DNA of 64,000 nucleotides from Pleurodeles waltl (lineage: Eukaryota; Chordata; Amphibia; Caudata; Salamandridae). How positions within the stretch are numbered: the first letter of the stretch is position 1; each line of letters begins with the position of its first letter. Location: positions 642,445,465 to 642,509,464 of the forward strand of contig NC_090439.1 of NCBI RefSeq assembly GCF_031143425.1. Direction: 5' to 3'. Shown here one piece after another: positions 57,231 to 64,000 of the stretch. The position numbers were made by a program, and so were the translations under genes. The notes below the pieces were generated by a model, which had not been told where the DNA came from, did not search any database, and saw only the letters and a list, made by a program, of their open reading frames with translations.

Positions 57231-59903
57231 TGTTAGAAATGGGATCTTTGGTTGACAGTCAGGTTATCCCCTGTTCAAGCAAGGACCCTCACTCTAGTCA
57301 GGGTAAAAGAGAATCACCCTCAGCTAACCCCTGCTTACCCCCTTGGTAGCTTGGCAGAGCAGTAGGCTTAACTTCAGAGTGCTAGGTGTTAAGTATTTGT
57401 ACCAACACACACAGTAATTTAATGAAAACACTACAAAATGACACAACACCAGTTTAGACAAATAGGAAATATTTATCTAAACAAAACAAGACCAAAACGA
57501 AAAAAATCCGACATACACCAGTCAAGTTATGAATTTTTAAAGATTAAACTCAAAAATAGCACTTAGAAACACAAAATGCTTCGATGAAGTGTTAACACGA
57601 CGTCATGACAGAGTCGCTCCCAACAAGCCGACACCAGTGACGCCGGACACGGAGTCGCGTAGGCCCCCAAGTACAGTACCTTTGGTGAAGAGTGAAAACA
57701 AGTCGATGGGCGAAGTCGGGGATCACGGGGTCTGTGCGAAACGTTGAATCCACCTACTTCAAGCGGCGTCAGTCATGACGTGGTGCGGTGACTTCCACGG
57801 AGTCGCGGACTTCAGCGCGGCTGCAGCGGCATCGGGCCTGCGAAGGTCGTAGCGTTCCAGCGAAGATCACAGAGTTGGTTGCAGGTGGCGTCACCGGATT
57901 CAGCAGCGGCATTGGTTTGAAGTCGTCCGAAGCCGATTTCCTTGGATTTCCACCAGCTTTCCTTTCAAGGGCCCAGGGACTGGATAGGGCACCACTTGTC
58001 AGAGCAGGAGTCTCTCCAGAGACTCCACTTGCTAGCAAAGAGAAGTCTTTGCTGTCACTGAGACTTCACACAACAGGAGGCAAGCTCTAAATCAAGCCCT
58101 TGGAGATTTCTTCACAAGATGGAAGGCACACAAAGTCCAGTCTTTGCCCTCTTACTCTGGCAGAAGCAGCAACTGCAGAATAGCTCCACAAAGCATAGTC
58201 ACAGGCAGGGCAGCACTTCTCCTCAGCTGTTCAGCTCTTCTCCAGGCAGAGGTTCCTCTTGATGTCCAGAAGTGATCTAAAGTATGTGGTTTTGGGTGCC
58301 CTTCTCATACCCAATTTCTCCTTTGAAGTAGGCCTACTTCAAAGTAAAGTCTGTTTTGAATGCAAAATCCTGCCTTGCCCAGGCCAGGCCCCAGACACTC
58401 ACCAGGGGGTCGGAGACTGCATTGTGTGAGGACAGGCACAGCCCTTTCAGGTGTAAGTGACCACTCCTCCCCTCCCTCCTAGCACAGATGGCTCATCAGG
58501 AAATGCAGACTACACCCCAGCTCCTTTTGTGTCACTGTCTAGTGTGAGGTGCAACCAGCCCAACTGTCAAACTGACCCAGACAGGGAATCCACAAACAGG
58601 CAGAGTCACAAAAATGGTACAAGCAAGAAAATACTCACTTTCTAAAAGTGGCATTTTCAAACACACAATCTTAAAATCAACTTTACTAAAAAGATCTACT
58701 TTTAAATTGAGAGCTTAGAGACCCCAAACTCCACATGTCCATCCGCTCCCAAAGGGAATCTACACTTTAATCAGATTTAAAGGTAGCCCCCATGTTAACC
58801 TATGAGATGGACAGGCCTTACAACAGTGAAAAACGAATTTAGCAATATTTCACTGTCAGATCATATAAAACACATTACTATGGCCCTCATTATGACCTTG
58901 GTGGGCGGCTACAGCCGCCCGCCAAGATCTGACCACCGTGCGGCCGCACCCCCGCCGCGGTCATTAAGAGATCCCCGCTGGGCCGGCGGGCGGAAACCTG
59001 GTTTCCGGCCGCCGGCCCAGCGGGGATCTCGGCCGCAACATAGCAGACAGTGAAAAGCCGCATGGGGCCCTGCCAGGGGGCCCCTGCACTGCCCATGCCA
59101 GTGCATGGGCAGTGCAGTGGCCCCCAGGGGCCCCGCGACTCCCTGTACTGCCAGCCTTTTCCTGGCGGTTAAAACTGCCAGGAAAAGGCTGGCGGTAGGG
59201 GGACTCGTAATCCCCTGGGCAGCGCTGCTAGCAGCGCTGCCCTGGCGGATTACTACCGCCGGGACCATTGTGGCAGGAGACCGCCAGCCCCGGCGGTGCG
59301 ACCGTGGCACTTCCGCCACAGTCGTAATGACCCTGGAAGCACCGCCAGCCTGTTGGCGGTGCTTCCGTCATTTCAGCCCTGGCGGTCCGGTACCGCCAGG
59401 TTTGAAATGACCCCCTATATGTCCTACCTTAACCATACACTGCACCCTGCCCTTGGGGCTACCTAGGGCCTACCTTAGGGGTGCCTTACATGTAAGAAAA
59501 GGGAAGGTTTAGGCCTGGCAAGTGGGTACACTTGCCAAGTCGAATTTACAGTTAAAAGTGCACACATAGACACTGCAGTGGCAGGTCTGAGACATGATTA
59601 CAGAGCTACTCATGTGGGTGGCACAACCAGTGCTGCAGGCCCACTAGTAGCATTTGATTTACAAGCCTAGGCACCTCTAGTGCACTTTACTATGGACTTA
59701 CTAGTAAACCAAATATGCCAATCATGGATAAGCCAATTACATACACATTTTGTAAAGGAGCACTTGCACTTTAGCACTGGTTAACAGCGGTAAAGTGCCC
59801 AGAGTAACAAAAACAGCAAAATCAGAGTCCAGCACACATCAACAACCTGGGGAACAGAGGCAAAAAGTTAAGGGAGACCAAGCCAAGGATGAAAAGTCTA
59901 ACA
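57231..59903 (-). mobile_element. 3' LTR of a Gmr1-type retrotransposon (with a MITE inside)
   Basis: Bounded by TGTTAG (57231) and CTAACA (59903), an inverted terminal pair. On the minus strand it begins TGTTAGACTTTTCATCCTTG. It follows the internal region 59904-64000, whose last bases before the LTR are a purine-rich GCTGGGGGGGACACG tract, the expected plus-strand primer. Length is 2673 bp including a 534-bp MITE at 58882-59415, so ~2.1 kb without it. A CG-rich core lies at 57600-57910. Blocks shared with the solo LTR at 30332-33150 show the two are related families. The 5' LTR lies outside the window. Confidence 0.85.
58882..59415. mobile_element. Hairpin-chain MITE, copy 2, inside the LTR
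   Basis: The ends GGCCCTCATTATGACC and (reversed) GGGGGTCATTTCAAACC are flanked by TAT on both sides (58879-58881, 59416-59418). About a dozen adjacent inverted repeats fill the element. Examples: AGATCCCCGCTGGGCCGGC mirrored (58967-59028), CTGCACTGCCCATGC mirrored (59086-59119), GGGCAGCGCTGC mirrored (59217-59243) and GGAAGCACCGCCA mirrored (59334-59366). Very GC-rich. It has the same architecture as 42163-42741 but different stems. Confidence 0.85.
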
Positions 59904-59920
59904 CGTGTCCCCCCCAGCTG
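59904..59920 (-). promoter_or_regulatory. Polypurine tract next to the 3' LTR
   Basis: On the minus strand AGCTGGGGGGGACACG directly precedes the LTR start. A purine tract at this place serves as the plus-strand DNA primer in LTR elements. Confidence 0.65.
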
Positions 59921-59959
59921 AAAGTGGGGAGCAACTACCCAACCTCATGTGAGTTCACT

Positions 59960-61217
59960 AAGGCGGAAGAACCTGGACAGACCATCGCCATTGGCGTGCT
60001 CTGTACCAGGACGATGTTCCACCGTAAAGTAGATCCCCTGTAGGGAAATGGACCACCTCAACAGTTTTGGATTCTCCCCCCTCATCTGCATTAACCATCT
60101 GAGGGGCCTGTGGTCGGACTGAACTCGGAAGTGAGTAGGGTCTTAGCTTCTTCAGTGCCCAGACCACAGCAAACGCTTCACGTTCTATGGCACTCCACCT
60201 ACTTTCCCGGGGTAGTAACCTCCTGCTAATGAAGGCTACGGGTTGATCTAGGCCCTCTTCATTAAGCTGTGAGAGTACTGCTCCAATACCATGCTCTGAG
60301 GCGTCTGTTTGCACAACAAACTCCTTGGAGTAGTCAGGTGCCTTCAACACAGGTGCTGTGTACATTGCAGCCTTCAGGGCATCAAAAGCGTTCTGGAAAG
60401 CCTCTGTCCAGATCACTTTCCTGGGTTGCTTCCTGGAAGTCAACTCAGTTAAGGGGGTAACAATGGTACCATATCCCTTAACAAACCTCCTGTAATATTC
60501 TGTGAGACCTAAAAAGGCTCTCACTTCAGTCTGGGTCTTGGGAGGCTCCCAAGCCAGAATTGTATCAATCTTAGGCTGTAGAAGTGCCACCTGGCCACTC
60601 CCCACCTGGTGTCCTAAGTACACCACCGAACCCTGCCCTATTTGGCACTTGCTCACCTTAATAGTTGCAGGTGTTCCTCCCATGTGGAACCAAACACAGC
60701 AATGTCATCCAGATAGGCGGCACTGAACTCATCCAGTCCTGCCAGCACCTGGTTGACCAACCTCTGAAAGGTGGCAGGGGCATTCTTCATCCCAAATGGC
60801 ATCAGTTTAAATTGAAAGTGTCCATCTGGTGTAGAGAATGCTGACCTCTCCTTGGCCCCCTAAGTTAAGGCAATCTGCCAGTACCCAGATGTTTTAATCA
60901 AACGTATTGAGGTACTTGGCACTTCCCAACCGATCAATGAGCTCATCAGCTCGGGGAATGGGGTGTGCGTCAGTCTTGCTGACCGCATTGAGTCCCCGGT
61001 AGTCCACTCAGAACCTGAGTTCTGGAGTGGCACCAGGTGCAGCAGCTTTGGGGACCAATACCACTGGGCTGGCCCAAGGACTGCTGGAATGCTCAATAAC
61101 CCCTAGGGTAAGCATTTTGGATACCTCATCCTTAACGCATGCCCTGACCCTGTCAGTCACCCTGTAAACTTTCTGAAAACAGTGAGGAAAACTGCCCCAA
61201 CACGTGGCGACAGTCAC
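59960..61217 (-). pseudogene. Gmr1-type pol: reverse transcriptase and RNase H
   Basis: From 61217 downward: VIEHSSSPWASPVVLVPK (start of the reverse transcriptase fingers), a palm region in shifted frames, and YLDD with its conserved AVFG follow-up near 60700. Then VSKCQIGQGSVVYLGHQV and a connection segment with the RAFLGLTEYYRRFVKGY block. RNase H follows: VVQTDASEHGIGAVLSQ, RLLPRESRWSAIEREAFAVV. The reverse transcriptase copies RNA to DNA and RNase H removes the RNA. At least three frameshifts (near 61050, 60880 and 60690) and another in the RNase H end (near 60120) inactivate it. It lies 3' of the integrase, unlike ordinary Ty3/gypsy elements. Confidence 0.88.
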
Positions 61218-61229
61218 ATTGTTGCTCCT

Positions 61230-62911
61230 CAGTCAGGGAGGGGGAGAGGATCACTCCCTCCACTGACCCATCTTTTTCTCCTGCAGACAGGATGTCAGGA
61301 AGAGGCTCGCTCTCCTCCTCCACCCCATTATCTGTCACAAAGAGCATTGACAGCTCAGTCCGCTCAAAGCTTGGCTTGATGCGGTTGACATGCAGGACCC
61401 TTAAAGGGTTCCTTGGAGACCGCAAGTCCACCAGGTAGGTGACTTCGCTCTTGCGCTGCACCACCTCAAATGGCCCAGTCCACTTATCTTGGAGCACCCT
61501 AGGCTCCACTGGCGCCATCACCCACACTTTCTGACCAGGTTGAAACTCGACCAGAGTCGCATTCCGGTCGTACCACCGTTGATTATCCTCACGGCTTGCT
61601 TCTAGGTTCTCCTGAGCGAGCCTCCTGAAGCGGGCAGTCTGGTTTCTTAAAACCAGCATGTAGCTAAATACATCCTGGGGTGGTTTACTAGGAGCTTTCT
61701 CTAAAGCTTCCTTCATCAGACTCAAAGGTCCCCTCACAGGGTGGCCATAGATGAGCTCAAAGGGGCTAAAGCCAAGTCCCTTTTCAGGCACCTCCCTGTA
61801 AGCGAACAGAAGGCATGGCAAGAGGACGTCCCACTTCCGCCTCAGGGCCTCTGGCAGGCCCATGATCATGCCTTTCAAGGTGCGGTTGAATCTCTCAACC
61901 AGACCATTTACCTTGGGGTTGGTAAGGGGTGGTGAACTTGTACATTACCCCACACACCTTCCACAGAGACTTCATATACGTAGATATGAAGTTGGTACCC
62001 CTATCAGATACCACTTCCTTGGGGAACCCCATGTGGGTAAAAACTCCCATCAAGGCACGGCCTACCACAGGGGCAGTGACGGTCCTTAGAGGAATGGCTT
62101 CTGGATACCGGGTGGCATGGTCCACCAAGACCAGGATGAACCTGCTGCCCATGTCTGTCTTGGGATCCAGAGGCCCCACAATGTCAATACCAACCCTTTC
62201 AAAGGGGGTACTAACTACAGGAAAAGGTTGGAGGGGCACCTTACATTTCCCCCCACTCTTGCCACTTGCCTGACAGTTTTGGCAAGACCTACAGTAGGTG
62301 TCAGAGTGCTTTTGCATTTGGGGCCAATGAAAGTGGGTGACAAGCCTGTCAAAGCTCTTGCCCTGCCCCAAGTGTCCAGCTAAAGGCACATCATGAGCCA
62401 GACCCAGTAGGAAGGCCCTAAAGCACTGGGGTACCACCAGCACACGGGCTGACCCAGTATCAGGAACCTTAGGCTCGCAATACAGGAGGCCATCCTTCCA
62501 GTAGATTAGGTGTGATCCTGGCTCCTCTCCAGCCGCCTGGGCTGCAGCCTGCTGCCGCAGCCCCTCTAGAGTAGGGCATACCTTTTGTGCCTCCCAGAAT
62601 GCCTCTCTGGTGGGCCCCCCTTCCTGCTGCCACTGCGACAGCTCAGGGACCTCCCCCAGTTCAGCCACCTGCTCCCCTGTAGCCTCCGGGGCGTCACCCT
62701 CAGGCTCTGCCTCCTCCCAGGCCGTGGGAACTTCAGGGACCGGTTTCCCACACCCCCTGCCCTTCCTCTTCTTGGCGGTCCCCTGGGCCACTGTTTCAGG
62801 CTCCAGGGGCTCTTGATCACCCTGACAGGCTGCCATTGACAGGGTGGATACGCATGCCCAACAGGCAGACCTAACATCTCCAAGTGAGACCTGTGTTCCA
62901 CCTCCTTCCAA
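61230..62911 (-). pseudogene. Gmr1-type pol: integrase, upstream of reverse transcriptase
   Basis: The frame 62911-61895 begins with a Gly/Glu/Pro-rich linker. It then carries the zinc-binding HHCC module (HDVPLAGH ... YCRSCQNC), the core with its first Asp (GIDIVGPLD) and second Asp (VVSDRGTNF). A one-base shift near 61900 moves the catalytic Glu region into the next frame. That frame, 61878-61153, continues with LLFAYREVPEKGLGFSPFEL, a basic C-terminal domain (QPGQKVWVMAPVEPRVLQDK, LRVLHVNRIKPSF) and a linker leading into LSPSLTEEQQ, the start of the reverse transcriptase. The uninterrupted passage from integrase to reverse transcriptase proves the order. The integrase inserts the DNA copy into the genome. 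Confidence 0.9.
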
Positions 62912-62944
62912 GGGGAATCCTCCAGGTCATTGCCTAGCAAACAA

Positions 62945-63202
62945 TCAACAGGCATGGTTGGACTCACAGCTACTTTCAAGGAACCTGAGACCCCCCCATT
63001 CAAAGGGAACCTGTGCCACTCTGCAGAGGCGCTCTGAGTTGTCCACTGCAACTACTTGGTGAAGTACCCGGGGATCTATCTGCTCTTCAGACACCAGCTG
63101 ACTCCTCACTGTAGTCACACTGGCTCCTGTGTCTCTCAGAGCCTCCACCCTCTGTCCATTGATGGCCACCCACTGCCTGTACTTCTTAGTGTTTTCAGGC
63201 AC
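62945..63202 (-). pseudogene. Gmr1-type retropepsin protease
   Basis: An 85-residue frame with VAINGQRVEALRDTGASVTT, where DTGAS is the catalytic aspartyl protease motif, and a flap-like region downstream. It overlaps the nucleocapsid frame by a few bases at its start and lies between gag and integrase. The protease cuts the polyprotein. The frame ends in a stop at 62945 with the following segment in another frame. Confidence 0.82.
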
Positions 63203-64000
63203 TAAGGTTCATCTGGATCATCTCACTGTCCCCTAGTGAGACAAGGGTCATTTCAGCTGGTTCCCACTCACCTGAAACCAACTCCTCCACAAGCGCTACA
63301 CTGTCCAAACCCTGGGACGGCGCACCAGTGGGTGCCGGTGTACTTTTGGGGCATTTGGGGTCCCCTCTCACATGACCCACTTGGTCACATGCATAGCACT
63401 TACGTGGGGGACCACCTGCCACTGACTTCCCTTTGGAGAACCATGGCTTCTTTTCACTGGGGGGTTGGGAATCCTTACCCTGGGAATCAGTATGGGGCCC
63501 TTTAGAGAACTCCCCCTGTTTACCCTTACCCCCCCCTTTCTTCTGAGAGGGACCCTGCCCACCCTTGGCGTGGTCTCCCCATACCTCTTTTGGACCCTGG
63601 TGCTCTCCCAGCGGTCCGCTTCCTGCGCAAGCTTCCTGGGATCAGTCAGCCTGCTATCAATCAGGTGCTGGTGCAGCTCTGGAAAACATAAACTGTACAA
63701 GTGCTCCCAAGCAATCAGATTGTAAAGCCCCTCATACGTAGTTACCTTACTGCCCTTCACCCAACCATCCAGTGACCTGCAAAAATAATCTACACATTCC
63801 AACCATGTTTAGGATTCCTTTTTCTTGTAAGATCTAAACTTATCCTTATACTGCTCAGGGGTGAGGTCATACCTTGTGAGTACGGCATCCTTCATGATAG
63901 TGTAGGTGAGATTCTGAGCATCCCCTAAGGCTGTCAGTGTATCCCTCCCCTCTACCTCAAAGTGATTCCACAGACCCGCACCCCACTGAGCTTCCGGGTC
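63195..64000 (-). pseudogene. Gmr1-type gag: SCAN-like capsid and nucleocapsid (5' end outside window)
   Basis: The 5' portion (64000-63802) reads collinearly into a frame at 63802-63430 after a stop near 63810. It contains LYNLIAWEHLYSLCFPELHQ and LTDPRKLAQEADRWE, which follow the helix pattern of SCAN domains and of the C-terminal capsid of Gmr1-like gag. A basic linker follows. After a one-base shift near 63420 the next frame has CYACDQVGHVRGDPKCP, a zinc knuckle with CX2CX4HX6C spacing rather than the usual HX4C. Gag forms the particle and packages RNA. Confidence 0.8.

Noticed and set aside
1..64000. tRNA, rRNA or small RNA genes
   Set aside because: No cloverleaf, rRNA-like block or snRNA-like sequence was recognised by eye. 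Only short SINE-like tails were seen.

Overview
The window looks like intergenic and intronic DNA from a giant vertebrate genome, most likely a salamander. A salamandrid newt such as Pleurodeles is my best guess. This is inferred from the dense PIF/Harbinger DNA transposons, DIRS and Gmr1-type LTR elements, very long LTRs, a 13.7 kb intron and multi-exon reading frames with GT/AG splice sites. There are no operons, bacterial genes or CRISPR arrays. Nearly all coding potential is decayed transposon sequence.

Layout. 1-2260 is the right-hand part of a PIF/Harbinger copy with a broken transposase on the minus strand. 2.26-9.7 kb holds dispersed repeats, a DIRS-type retrotransposon relic (4.2-6.15 kb), a hAT-type MITE with a target duplication and palindromic Harbinger-type MITEs. 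At 10065-10287 and 24022-24176 lie the only two credible host exons. They are phase-compatible, on the plus strand, and encode the end of one PLAT/LH2 domain and the start of the next. The intron between them holds a truncated LTR, a 1.3 kb pyrimidine-rich tract and a non-autonomous element. 24.2-30.3 kb is repeat-rich with no gene seen. 30332-33150 is a solo LTR with a perfect 5-bp duplication. 33.5-34.64 kb is a degenerate pentanucleotide satellite.

36.75-56.44 kb is a nest of transposons. An outer element (8-bp duplication matching 7 of 8) carries a Myb/SANT-like accessory gene at 37.2-39.4 kb. Inside it lie the left end of one Harbinger element (40268), a broken lysine-rich reading frame interrupted by a MITE built as a chain of hairpins (42163-42741), minisatellites, and a ~11 kb Harbinger element (44905-55925). 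That element contains two separate Myb/SANT-like genes (plus strand) with a DDE transposase (minus strand) between them. 57231-64000 is the 3' part of a minus-strand LTR retrotransposon. Its order is gag - protease - integrase - reverse transcriptase - RNase H, the Gmr1-type arrangement, and its gag has a SCAN-like capsid segment. A second hairpin-chain MITE sits inside its 3' LTR.

How the parts fit. In Harbinger elements the DDE transposase and a Myb/SANT DNA-binding partner act together in transposition, and the MITEs would have depended on such proteins supplied in trans. All the transposon genes seen here carry frameshifts, stops or lost splice sites, so the window is a layered record of past activity around or inside one host PLAT-domain gene.
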